Part shown: piece by piece, positions 1 to 13,800 of the stretch
How positions within the stretch are numbered: position 1 is the first letter of the stretch
Layout of the letters: each line of letters starts with the position of its first letter
Origin: Petrosia ficiformis
Lineage: Eukaryota; Porifera; Demospongiae; Haplosclerida; Petrosiidae
Length of the DNA: 64,000 bases
Assembly: GCA_947044365.1 (NCBI GenBank)
Contig: OX345652.1
Coordinates: forward strand, 2,684,940 to 2,748,939
Reading direction: 5' to 3'
Notes under the pieces: generated by a model
Seen by the model: the letters and a program-made list of their open reading frames with translations, nothing else
Told to the model about the DNA's origin: nothing
Databases searched by the model: none
Made by a program: the position numbers and the translations under genes

Positions 1-60
1 CTGCTGAATGTCTCTAATTGGTAGTGTTATGTGCATTGTTATGATGAATTTTTCTCCTAG

Positions 61-162
61 GTATTCACTGGCAGCGTTTTTTTTTGTCAGTTTCGCAAAA
101 AAGAGCAACAGAAAATGATTAAATTTTTGGCTTTATCAAGTTCTGCACCAAAAAACCCAGGA
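61..162 (+). CDS. Graf: GRAF-type gene, exon with central PH-domain strands
   Basis: A pyrimidine-rich acceptor ends at base 60 and a GTAAGT donor follows base 162. The 34 codons include FFCQFRKKEQQKMIKF, which aligns with the middle PH strands of GRAF proteins. It is the weakest exon of the set by similarity, but its phase (0/0) fits the next exon. Confidence 0.65.
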
Positions 163-3100
163 GTAAGTTTAATGTGCAGTGAATATGAAACAAATCACTT
201 CTCAAACATGTGCATGTACATGTACATGTAATTTATACACATATTAATAATACATGTACTCTTAGTTCATAATTTCACACATGCAATAGTTACATGTATA
301 TGTGCTGTACATGTACAATAATTGATTTACAATCAAGTTATTATACTCAATACGGAACAGATCAGATGTAACTTTATATGCACACGCAAGCTGCTTTTGA
401 GTACAAACAAATGCAGCACCCACGATTTGTAAATATTTTCTGATTAATTTTCACTTGTATGTATAATAAAATTCTCCCTTTAAAAGTGTAGCATTGTTAG
501 AAATAATACCCAGTTTATACAATCAAATGACAGGTATTAATATTATTTATATTAGTTACACTGTACATTTTCATTTATTTTTATTATAATAAATGTACTT
601 CATAATGATCCCTCGCTACAAGTGTGAAGTACAAGTACAATGTACATGTATGATAAAGCAAGCATTCATTGTACAGAAATAATGTGCATGTATAATAATG
701 TTACAGAATAGAGGAATGGAGTGGCACTACATGTATAATGGGATGGAACACATACACTGTAAAAATTAAAAAAAACAAAGGAGAATAGAGTCAAAGGCAT
801 GGAACTTTGCAGATAAATTAAAATAGACAAGTAGGGTAGAAATGAGTATTATATCAACTGATATTGAAGTAAACATAAGTAGGTGATACAGATAATAATT
901 AGAAAGGTGGGGCTGGCTACTAGTTATACTTAAGAATGCAGTATATAGTAGAGGTAGAGATTAGTATACACGCTAGTGATGTGTGTACTGTGTATATATG
1001 TATATGTAATCAATTATTGTGCCTGCACATTATTTTTGAATGTTGTAATATTAACACATTCGCATTTTTGGCAGATGCTACTCGTGCTTACCAATCAAGT
1101 TACATCTAATCTGTACTGTATAATTTATACTACATGTATATCTGTACTGTACAATATCCATTGAATCACTAAATATGATGGTGATTTGTGAATTGGACAA
1201 GTGCCTAATCAAACATTTTTTCTTTTTTACAGGGGATGTTTTTCTTTTTTTATGGGCATCCTGCTGTTAAATAAATGAATATGTTTCAATTAGCCAGTAT
1301 TTCAGCATGTGCTTCTTAATACTTTACAACAGTGACAACTAATATGTACTTGTTAGTATGATGTCATACAGACAGCTACCATGTAGGAAATCCTTATCAA
1401 CTGTACATGTACTTTTAGTATTTATGGTGTGATTGCTGAATTGCTCTCTAATGACACTTGGTAGCCATAATTTTTTTATACTAAATTTTGGTCTAATGTT
1501 TTGTTGTCTGGCATTCAGTATTGTTATTCTATTCATGTTTGTATCTATAAGGTACCTCTTGATGACTGGATAGAAATCAATGATTGTGTTCGTTCAAAGG
1601 GTGATGAAGTTGATCGAAGATTCTGCTTTGACCTAAGTTGCAAGTAAATCTCTAAATATACACTGTATGTATTTTTGCCAACCACAGTAGTGAAGGTTCT
1701 ACACAGCATGGCATTCATTTTGCACTGCAAGTGAAATTTTAAAGAGGGGAGGAGGGAAGGGCTGGAGGTTTTTTTTAAACCTGTGTATACTATCTTATAA
1801 GGAAAGATTGGTAGTTGGATGTAAGCACTCAGAATCTTGCTATTAACATCTTTTCTAGTATATAGTTTGTAAGTTTCATTTTCTAACAGAAATGGTTAGT
1901 GCAGTGCTAAAAAGTAGTAATGCGCATGAATGAAAATAATTGAACACAGGTATATGTACATGTATAATTGTATAGGAATTGGTATCTGGTATCTGAAGTA
2001 TAGGCAAAACCTGGTATAGGTGCAACACTACTTATGGTATTAAAGTTTGTAACATAAAGTCAACACATTGTAATTTTGAGGTCATTGTGAATGTCAACAG
2101 ACTTGTTTCATGTAATGTATTTCTTGTGTGTAATATGTCATCACAGCCACATGGAATGTACATGTAATCAGTAAAGGAAAAAATTAAGCAGATTAGTTCT
2201 TTTTTTTTAATAAGAAAGACTATTGCACAGAAATGTTTTACCTCTCTTTCATTCAAGAGCTTTGACTACTTTTAGTTATACATGTAGTTATAGTTTCTCA
2301 AACTTTTAGTAACTAACTAACTAGAAGTGCCTTTATTGGCTAATTTTCATTTAAGTTAGGTGTAGTTATTACAGTAGACTTGCAATTCAGTTATATTTTA
2401 GTTAACTAAAACAACGCTGATCTGGTTTTATGGCCTGTAGTGCCATCCCTATGATTGCTTTCCACAGGGTTTAATGTTATATTATATATATACTTATGCG
2501 AGTATGCATTATATACGTACATTGTGTATTTAAGGAAGTTGCATCATTTTGGAGGCTTGGTCAATTAATGGGTGTTGTGTGTAATAGAACGCGTGCTCGA
2601 GCCAGCAGAAAGAAAACTGCTTGTAGCTTATGCGGAAACTGGAATTAATAGCTTGTAGCTTATGCAGAAACTTGAACTAATAGCTAGCTATTCTACCTGA
2701 AATACATGTATATTTCTAAAGTTCTACAAGGTCCTTTAAAAGGTAAACAGAGTAGATAATCAAAATAATAACTATAATACGCTGTTGTGTTTCAGGCATG
2801 ATAAAATCAGCCATGAATCCCTAATGCTACACACCACAAAGCAGTCATAGGAAAACTTTTTTCTCTATATATCTTGTTTTTAAGTGTTGACACTTTACAT
2901 GTGGTTTTCAACTTATTTATGTTATAGTCTGAAAGAACCTCAATACAAACCCACATGTACAGTACAAGCTATTGGTGAGGATGACAGAAGAGCATGGATG
3001 CAAGTTATGGAAGGAAGAGAACCAGTAAGTATATTTGAAAATCATTTATTAATAATCATCTACATGTAATTTCGGGGAGTGTACTTACAAGATCTCATTT

Positions 3101-3274
3101 CATGTACCCTATAGGTTTATTATTCTTTGAGAGCACTAGACAGTAAGTGTTATCTACAAATGTATCTGCTATTAATAGTATACATATATTTTGTTATTAA
3201 ATGTAGTCACTAAAATAACTCCAGCTGGACACAAATTTATAGAGACCTGCTTAAATGCTATTGAAGACAGAGGT

Positions 3275-3305
<31 letters not shown>

Positions 3306-6300
3306 CATACACATGTATATGTGTGTGTATGAGTATGTGTGAGTGTGTGTGCATGTCTATGTTGGTGTCCATGTTTATGTCTGTCTATATTTGTTTGTTT
3401 AGTGATTTGCAAATTGCAATGCTACTTGTCTGCCTATTAATAGAAATATTACCTTGCTTTTCTCATCCAAATAAGTTGAAATAACATATCGTAATACATG
3501 TACATGTATATCACATCATATTACATGTATGTATCCTTTTGGTTAAGATTCTGGATGACTCAACTATAAACTGTTGGTCAAATGTTCACAACCAATTAGT
3601 ACCTGGATCTTACTATATACATGCAGGGCTTATGATAACGTCCGGACAGCGGACAATTTCCGGTTAAAATTGCCACGTGTCCGTTCATAATTTATTCGTG
3701 AGGACAAAATGTCAGCTCGAATATTTAATCATTGCTGAAATATGGGCGTGGTTAACGAGCCTGACGGCCAAGACTTTACTGCTATATTCTCTCAGAAGGA
3801 TCCAGACCTAAACGAAGTTGATATTCCAGATGATGAAGGCTCTGTCCAACTTCACCTGCAGTCGCAGGTCTTTATTCCATGTGGAAAAAGCAAAAAGATT
3901 GTCTTCACAAAGATGGGCGTGACCGCTAGTCTTGGTCGAGTTGTATCAGGTTCTCCTGCCTTCATAGATATTAGAAAAGGCTTGAAACTTGCTTCAAAGT
4001 TAGCATAAGGTCTAGTGAGTATGTAAACATCTTCTCAAGTTCATGTTAACAAATGTGAAGCTTCAGTTTTCTGGTCAATTCTTGACGGTCAATTTCTCCG
4101 TTCCATACACGATCGTTTCAATGAAAATTTTAAATTACCGTAAATGAGCGTAGCGCAAAACAGTACGTTGACATAATTATACTGTACTTCTTGTTTCTTT
4201 CTTTCAACAAAATGTCTTCTTTTCGTGAGTTAGAAGAGAGGCATGGTGTTGACTTACGTAGGTTCAGGCTATAAGAATAAGCAAGCCTGTATTACATTCC
4301 TCAAATATATTCATAATCTAATAATGTAAAAATCGTTAAGAATTATTGCTATAATTATGCTATAATTATGCTATAATTATGCTATAATTGAAATTGTCCT
4401 GTCATTAAAGTGACTTGTCAGGTCAAATTAAGGAGAGACTAACATTTTGTCAGATCACTATTCATTTCTTATCATAAGCACTGTACATGTTGTATTTTAC
4501 AATCTTAATTTGACCTAAACAGAAATAAACAACATTCAAAGTGCAACAAAGTGGCACTGTCAGGCATGTATTACCATATTCTGTCTCCTTCGTATAAAGT
4601 GGTACATGTATGGTCACTTTCATTTTCCTATGATGATAATGATACTAAGGTAGTGATCTTTCGCCTTATCATATGATTAATGTCCATCACTATCTTGTTC
4701 CTTTGCATGTACATGTACATTAGTCATCCTCTTATATATGTATCTCGGTTTATTTTTAATTATTATTTAATGTACAGTGCTGTATACTATTTTCATTCAG
4801 GGTTAGATGAAGAAGGTTTATATAGGAAACCTGGAGTACTTGCAAAAGTCAACAAACTAGTCAAAGAAGCTATAGGTACATGTATGTAGCAATTAAATGA
4901 GTTCCTTATACAAATGTTAGTGAAAGCAAGCAAGGCCTTCTAATGTGTGTATGTACATGTACATGTACATGTACATATACCATACTTACCTTATTTTGGG
5001 CAATGAGATTACAGAATTTGAGGAATATAATGGTTTAAAGTTCTCTGCTGCAAAAGGCAATAGGACCAACCAATCAGATCATTTATGTAGCCATCAGTAT
5101 GCAGTACTGTTGCTAAGCAACAATGTTATCTGGTTGCTAATACTGTTCGTTAGATCAAGAGAGTGCAAGAGAGTTAGAATTCAGTTTTGTATAGCTATTT
5201 AGTCTGATAGATTACTGCTATTCCTTGTCATACGAAGAAAAGATACTTGAATCGTTGAACAACTAAGGAGACTACAAGTTGCTATGGATCTTATTTGTCA
5301 GAATAGAGTACAAGTTAGATTTTACCATCAACCAGTGATAGAAGACCTATTATATTCCTTGAGAAAGAGCAGTGCTTGAATGAACCTGAGGAAATTCCAG
5401 AGGTGTAGCCTGAGGGACTTCTGAGGTTTCACGAAAGCACTGCTCTTTCTCACGGGATGTAACAGGTCTTATACCCCTTGCAGAAGGGTATATCCTATGC
5501 TGGGTTTTACACAGAATTTGTTAAGGGAGGAAATGATTAATTATCCAAAACAAATTGCTCCTTGAGTGGTGTGGGCTGTGCTCCGAAAGGAAAATTTTAA
5601 AATTTAGCCCTCTGAGGTTGGCTTCCAGGGCCCAGAAGGCTTGTAGTTAAAATGTTGCATATTGAAATAAAGTTGTTCTGAAATCTATAATGGTAAGGTT
5701 TTCTTTCTAAGTGAATTAGAAGTCTGTATTGTTTAAAATATTAAAGTTATACAGGTGTGCAAAGATGTCGGTGTTACCCATGGGACTGCTAAACTTTCAA
5801 GCATTCGCCTTGCTAAATTTTGGCTTTCTTTACAACTCTTCTTTCCACCAAAGCAAAATTTTGCATTTATAAAATGTGCGAGCTATAGAACTCACAAAAA
5901 TTAGTTATTAAGCCCACACATTTAGGAAAGTATTCATACATGTACAAGCCAAGTACCCTGAAAGGAGCAGAGAACTGAGGATGTTAAACAGCTTAAACTG
6001 TAATTTTAAATTGAGTATTCGTGCATGGGTGTGCAATTTATAAAGTAGAATATGTACAACAAAAAAAACGTATATAACACAATGATTTAGCTACATGTAT
6101 TTAGCTATGATTTGTTCTGGTGATTATACAGTACGTTAAATCATTGATTGAAATTTTCCTTAACTTGCAATAAATTTTTTAATGTCATACATTGTTCCTT
6201 TACAGAAAAAAATGCTGTAAATGTTCTTGATTTCAGTGATGAAATTGAATGGGATACCAAGACACTGGCTAGTGCAGTTAAAGCATATTTTGGGTGAGTC

Positions 6301-9300
6301 TATTTCTATGATGGATGAGTCTATAAATAATATACACATGTGTGTGACCTAATTTTCAAAATAGGACACTTTCCAACAAAAGGGTTAGATCAAATGCTTA
6401 CTCGTTATTCCACCATTTTGCACAGGAAGTGAGTGAAATTGTGTATCTAAGATGAATAATATCTCTTCCTGGATACAAAATTTTGTGGACTTCCAATTTA
6501 CAAAATGTTCAGAATGACAAGTGATCATTTGATTTGTGGGAAAGTCCCTTTAAGAAAATTAGGTTATATTTATGATGTACATGTAAATGTACAGTGTATA
6601 AAAAAAAAATAAGTACATGCACATGACCACATGTACTTCACTTCATAATATTATTATTCCTTTTTGTTTTAATTAACCCTTAAAATTGTGACCAGATGCT
6701 AAGAATAATCTCGACTATCAATCTCTTCTTTACCCAAACTTGGTTTCTTTTTTACTTCGAGTGCTTCTAGCAACACCATTACTCATGATCAAGTCCCTAA
6801 GATCTTTTAGGGATACGTGTACATGTAGGTCGAACATAGAAATATCCTTTTTTAACAGTAATTATGCAAAAACAATTACATGTCATATTGAAGAGTGAAT
6901 TTTAAAATGAATAGCTTTGACATTACATAGCAGTGTTCTTGCCAGGATTTTCATATTTGGTGGTGCCACCCACGCTTTTGATTAATAATGAAATAATTTT
7001 GAAATGATAATTAAAAAAAAAATTAATGATTACTGGGCGTAGCCCCTCAAACACGTGGAAGTCAGCATGTCACCAAAAAAGAAGCGAAGGCTACTACCTA
7101 CGGGACCGAAAAACCTTTTTGGTGAGTTGGTGTCAGCTACTACTGCACAAGAAGATAATCATGAGAGTGAAGAGACTAGTAAACGCAGAAGAGGTGATGT
7201 GGACTCTTGGCGATCGTTGCACAATGCCACGTTTTAAGGTGAAATATCCGTGGTTAGATGTGAGAGCGAATGGAGTCTTCTGCCTCTACTGCAGTCTTAG
7301 ATCTCGAAAAGAGGTAAGTACCAAATTTATATCACAGCCTTATACAGGCTCAAGAGTGGATCTTCTTACAAAACACTCGTGTACGATTGTTCATGAGGAA
7401 AGCACTGTTGCATTTCGAGAATCACAGGTGCGAGCTTCAAGGGGTAGAAGAATCGAAGATGTGATAGAAGAGTCTGAAACTTTGACAGTAGAAGGTGGAA
7501 CATTTTGTGATGCTGTAGTGTGTATGTATTTTTTGGTTAAGAGAGAAATAGCGCACACCACAAATTTTGGTCCCTTGAGAGACTTATGCATGACATTAGG
7601 AAATGATACTATGCCACAATTGGAGAAGGCAAAAAATGCAACCTTTCGTTCAGAGCAGAGTATGCATGAAATAGTTTCAGCCATTGGTAGTGTTCTGGAG
7701 TGTGACTTGTTGTCAGAGGTAAAAAGATCACCCTATTTTTCATTGATTGTTGATGAGTCCACTGACATTTCTGTACATAAGCAACTTGCTCTATCAATTC
7801 AGTATCTGAGTCTTGAAACAGCAAGTGTGAAGACCAGGTACTTAAAATTGTTAGATATGTCTGGTCCTAGAAAATCCCCCTCAGTTACTGGTGAGGTGAT
7901 AGCAGAAACGGTGATAAGGTATTTAATAAACAATGGACTTCAATTAAATAAACTTGGTGGAGCATCATGTGATGGTGCAGCTGTTATGCTTGGAAAGCAC
8001 CAAGGAGCAATGGTTCTCATAAAGCAACACGTACCCGAGTTAATTGTAACGCACTGTTCTGCTCATCGGTTAGCCTTAGCTTCCTCTGATGCAGCAAAAT
8101 CATGTACATGGTTTACTCGATTTGAAAGGCTTTTAAATCAGGTCTATAGTTACTTTTCCCACAGCACTGTTCACACAACACAACTGGCAGAGATGCAGGT
8201 AGTTTTAGCACTTCCACAAGCAAAGCTTCAAAAACCCACAGAGACCAGGTGGCTCTCTTTGGAGAATGCTGTTCATGCTCTGCGCTGTTGCTTTGATGCA
8301 GTCCAAGCAGTATTTGAAGAAGAAGGTAGTAATGGAGATGCTATGGCCTTAGGTTTAGCAAAACATACATCTTCAGCTGAATTTAAGTCCTTACTCTATT
8401 TCCTTTCTGATGTTCTTTCTACTCTTGGAGCTTTATCTGTAACATTTCAGAGTAGAAATCTCAACTTAGTTTCTGTAGAAACAATAGTTAATAACTGCAA
8501 GTCAACTTTGGTGTCTTTAAAAGAAGACCCATTTTCTGGCGACTACATGATGGACCTGGAGGCAAACCATCCCGATGTTATAGATGAATTAGGTAGAGAG
8601 TGCTTCCAGGCTAAGTGTAAACAATACCTATCTGTACTTATTGACAACATAGAGTCTCGTTTTCAAAACCTGCACTTGGTGTCCCTACTTAGCCTTTTAG
8701 ATCCTAGAAACACCCAAAGTGCTAAACCTGATTCTATAATGGAATTGGGAGAGTACTTTGGTATGGATGGACCTAAACTCTGGAATGAGTTTGTATCTTA
8801 TAAGTCCTTAGTCTCAGACTTGGATCCCAAAACTCTTACAAAAGCTGTGTATGAGATGTGGTGTCCAGATGCCATAGATAGCATGACAATTGGCTTTCCT
8901 ATGACTTCCTCTCTTCTAGCTAGAATTACTGTGCTTCCTGCTTCGTCAGCAGAAGTAGAGAGAGTTTTTTCATCTGTTAAAAGGATTAAGACCCCTTTAA
9001 GAAACCAATTATTATCTACAACATTAGACAGTTTAGTGCGAACTACAATGGATGGACCTGATCTGAATGACTTTGATCCTATTCCTGTAGCTAAGGAATG
9101 GGAGTCAAAGGGGAAACGTCGAATTATAGTTTCAAATAGTACTGCAACCAGTTAATTGTTTAATTACAATTGCATCACTTAATCACATATTTAAATTACA
9201 TATAGTATACCATATGATTTATCTTCAGTTCACTTACATCATTTAATCACTTGTTACAATATAACACCTTCAAAGTTGAGTTTACTTGATTAATGTGGTT

Positions 9301-10797
9301 ATGTGTTAATATAATGTGGTTTTGTGGCAATTAAGTATAACAGGAAGTACGCACTTGATGGTGCAAAATTAAAATTTGAACCTCTGTTTGTGGTGCAGAC
9401 AGTAATATTGGTGGTGTACCGCCACAAAAAGGCCTAGCGAGAACACTGTTACATAGTTATACTGATGTGCTATTGTGCTGGGCTCTCTAATGTAATGAAA
9501 CAATTTACAACTTCAAAAGCATTAATTATATGTCTTGTTCAAGTTGCTTGTAATAAATTAAATTTTCACACAGACGTCAGTTAGGAGAACCAATGATGAC
9601 CTTTCATCTTCACGCATTATTCATAGAAGCAGCAAGTTAGTTATTTTTAAGTACTATATAAATTATAAACATACATTGTTCTGTAATATTTTTATGGCCC
9701 ATAGGGCCATCTCTATGATTGCTTTCCACGGGATATATTCTTGTGTCACTTCCATGAGTATGTGTTGTATACGTAATTAAGGAAGTTGCGTCATTCCGGG
9801 GGGCTCGGTCAATTAATGGGCGTAAAAGAATGCGCCACTTATGCGCGCTCAAGCTCTACAGACCAGCAGAAGAAAGAAAAGCTGTGTAGTATACGTAGAA
9901 ACTAGAACTAATAGCTAGCTATTCTACCTGATCTACAAAGTTCTTTAAAAGGTAAACAGAGTAGATAATCAAAATAATAACTATAAAGGCTTATGTGTTT
10001 CAGGCATCATAAAGATAGCCATGATTACTGAATGCTGGACACCACAAAGCAGTCGTAGGGATACTTTGTTCTGCACTTAAATTTGTAAAGCAATCATAGG
10101 GATGTTTTTTGTTTCTCTATATACACTTGTTATATTGCTATATACTTGTATACCATATGGCCATAGCATTTTCGATTGTAACAAACTGAAACATGATTAT
10201 AAATATTCTTGAGTGTGTGTTCATTTATACATTTGTCTCATAATTGTAATAATTATGTCAATATTTATTGTGCTGTAATCGTTGTAGGACATGTGGGTTT
10301 TCAACCTGCTCCAAAGACATGTCCTAATTTGATATTGGAATCAGTGCAGAACTTGGAAGCTGCTTGACTATAACTTTGTACAATAGTTAACCATCATTGA
10401 ACAGAAATATATTCAATGTGTGGCTATAAATGTGTATGGTAGAAAAGGTAGAAATTATAATTACAAGAAATGAAAACATTATGACTATATTAGTCTGTTT
10501 CCTTACTTTTGTACATTTGAGCTGAAGTTTATTCATTGATACATGTATGATGATAGAAAATGAGTGGGTGGGTTTGCAGTCCAGTGTGTTTGATACTTCC
10601 ATTTATCATAGAAATAAGTGATGTGGACAAAAGAGTCGAAGCTGTTAAAGAATTAATTAACCAGCTCCCATCTCAAAATAAGGATTTATTGGTTATTCTG
10701 ATAGTTCACTTAAGAAAGTAAGGAGTTCTTTTGTATAATAATACATGCAAAGTGTAAATATAAGAAATATTATCAGATAAGATTGTTTATATACATA

Positions 10798-10843
<46 letters not shown>

Positions 10844-13800
10844 CATGTATATAGTATGCTAATAGGTCCTATATATAAAATATAGGACCTGAGTTTGTGT
10901 CCAAGAATATGATATAGCCCGAGCCTGTGAGGGCTATATCACATCTGAGGACACAAAACAAGGGTCCTATATTCAGTATATAGGACCTATAAGCATACTA
11001 TATACTATATATTGTACGATGGTGACATCATCATCCCTTTGATGTGGTGAGTCCTATATATTGTATATAGACCTTCCATGTGCACACTATGCAGAAGATG
11101 TCACCAATGTATAGTATTTAGTATGCTTATAGGTCCTATCAGTGTTTGAGCTACAATACATTTCAGGCGTTTTAAGACGCCCTGAAATTTGCAAAAGACG
11201 CCTTTTTTCAAGTGAAAGGCGTCCAATCAATAAAGGGTGTGGTCAGTTATTGTTTATTTAATTTAAAGGCGTTGCCACCACGTGTTTGTGATTAAGATGA
11301 AACGTGGAAATACTGTAAAGATAACAAGTTTTTTTTTAGTGGTAGTGAGCCTCCTGGCACGAGTGGAGGACCTTCAAATTTAGAAGACCATGTCAGTAGT
11401 GTTGTAGTAGTAAAAAAAAATTGTTCCCAAATGGCTGCAAGAATTTGCTTGGCTAGAATACAGACCAGGGGAAAATAAAATGTACTGTAGGCTTTGTAGG
11501 AAGTCCAAAAAGAACAATACCTTTACAGAGGGCTGTCAAAATTTTAGAAGAAAGACTGTGGAAGATCATGTAGGTAGGCTTGATCATGTATATGCTATAG
11601 AAGCAGACTTAAATTCAACAATAAGGCCTCTGAGTACTGCTGCTGTACGCATTTTACAACAAAATGAAGAGGCTATTATACATGTAGCAGCTATGAGATG
11701 TGTTTATTGGCTTGCCAAAACTGAGAATCCTACACATGACTATTCTTCTTTAATTGATCTTCACTTAATGCAGGGAGTAACTTGCCTTAAAAAACTTTTT
11801 GTTGGGGCTAATGCCACTTACCGCTCGCATCACATTGCTGAGGAAATGCAATCTGCAATAGTAGCTTGTATAGATGAAGATATTAGAAACGAAATAGGAA
11901 AGTGTTGTCTTTTGGGCATTATGGCTGACGAATCAGCTGATATCTCAACCAATAAAAGTATGATTATCTATTGTAAAGCCTTTGCTTCAGGTAAAGAGAA
12001 GACTTTTTTTCTTAAAAATGAACCTATAACTTCAGCTACAGCTGATTCGAATTACTTTTAAATGTTATGCAGCTGTGGCATATTCCTATTTCTAAAGTAA
12101 TTGGCTTTGGCAGTGATGGAGCACGAGTTATGACTGGTTGTCATAATGGTGTTGGTGCTCAGCTCTCCCAAACCCAGCCTTATCTAATAGCTATTCATTG
12201 TGTTGCTCACAGGTTGTCCTTGGCAGCTGTACAAGCTGCAGATGGTATTGCTTTGCTTGAAAAGTATGAGCGCACTCTTAATGCAATATATAAATACTTT
12301 AGTACATCTAGTTCACGACAAAATCGCCTTAAAAACATTCACCAAATTCTTGATTCACCTGTACTTAAATATAAACAAATCTTTGATGTTCGATGGCTTT
12401 CCTTTGGAAATGCTGTAGAAGCTGTTTTTCGTACACTTCCTGCTCTTCTTACTACACTTGAAAATGATGCAGAGGCACTTGGTGAGCCCACTGCCTCTGG
12501 TCTAGCTAAATTTATTTCAACTTACCATTTCATTGCTCTTACCTACTTTCTGGCCGATGTTCTTTAGTAAGTAAAGTCTTTCAGAAAAATGAAATAAATC
12601 TTTTTACAGTAACATCTGAAGTAGAGGGAGCTACATGTATATGCAACTTGAAAATGATGATGACTAATCCTGGTCCTAGGTTTCAGTCATTTTTAGATGA
12701 GGGAATTGAAGGTGTTTTTCCAGGAAGAAGTGTAACTTTTACAGCATCAATGAAACAAGAAGTTGCAACAACTCAAGAGAAGTTTTTAGAATCATTAGTT
12801 AGAAATCTAGAGGACCGTTTCCCCTCTATGCCTTTGTTACAGGTATTCACAGTTCTTGATCCCAAAAACCTACCTGATTCAACTGACAACCTAGCCTCTT
12901 ACGGGGTGAAGGAAATAGAAATTTTAGGTGATCATTTTGGTACTCCTATAGGTACACACTCTCCAATAGTAGATATAGAAGAATTAACAACAGAATGGTA
13001 TAAATTTAAGGGTTTAGTTCATGCTAATTACAGGCAAAAAATAAAACTACTTTGTGGGGAATAACATAAAGTTTCATTCCCCTCTCTTCAAAAGCTTGCC
13101 TGTGCAGCAATAGTTGTGCCTGTATCTACAGCAGCTTGTGAGAGGGGTTTTAGTACTCAGAACAGGATAAAGAGTACTTTGAGAAACAGACTCTATGGAG
13201 ATCACTTAGATAATTTGAAAATATCTATGGAAGGACCACCAATTGACACATTTGACTTCAGAAGAGCTCTGGATATATTTAAATCTCAAAAACAGAGACG
13301 TATATTCCAGTGAACTAACACTTACAATTATATATTAAGATAATTAGTTTGATGACAGTTATAATATATACTCAACTTTCAAGCAAGTTTCATTTAAACT
13401 GTAAATCAATAACAAAATAATTATTACCCAAACTTATTAATTATTGTTAATTAAAAATGGCAATTAATTGACCACACCCACAATGAATATTTAATTAGGA
13501 CACCCTTCAAAATATTTCTAGCTCAAACCCTGGGTCCTATATACTGAATATAGGACCTATATGTGTATATCAGGCATGGGGTCAAGTACATATAAAAGTA
13601 TTTAAGTACAAGTACACAAATTTTATCTGAAGTACAAGTACAAGTTAGGCCTGGGCGAAAGTGAAAAAATCATATTCACGATACTTCTCATTTTTAATTT
13701 CATGATAGTGCAAAGTTCATGATAGTAGGTTACTTTAAAGTTAACGTAAATGAATTTATTAAAAAAGTGTTCATAAACCACACATACATGCATATATAGT

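Larger units (their letters stand above)
6931..9448 (+). mobile_element. hAT DNA transposon, ZNF862-like, copy 1 (apparently intact)
   Basis: The 2,518-bp element starts CAGTGTTCTTGCCAGG and ends with the inverse of CAGTGTTCTCGCTAGG. Perfect 8-bp target duplications TTACATAG flank it (6923-6930 and 9449-9456). CA(G) ends and 8-bp duplications are hAT hallmarks. It carries one long transposase frame. A near-identical copy lies inverted at 31555-34103 in another intron of the same gene, so movement was recent. Confidence 0.95.

Noticed and set aside
3191..3484. 97-codon open frame over a RhoGAP exon
   Set aside because: Only its first part is a real exon. The rest reads through a (TA)n microsatellite and intron.
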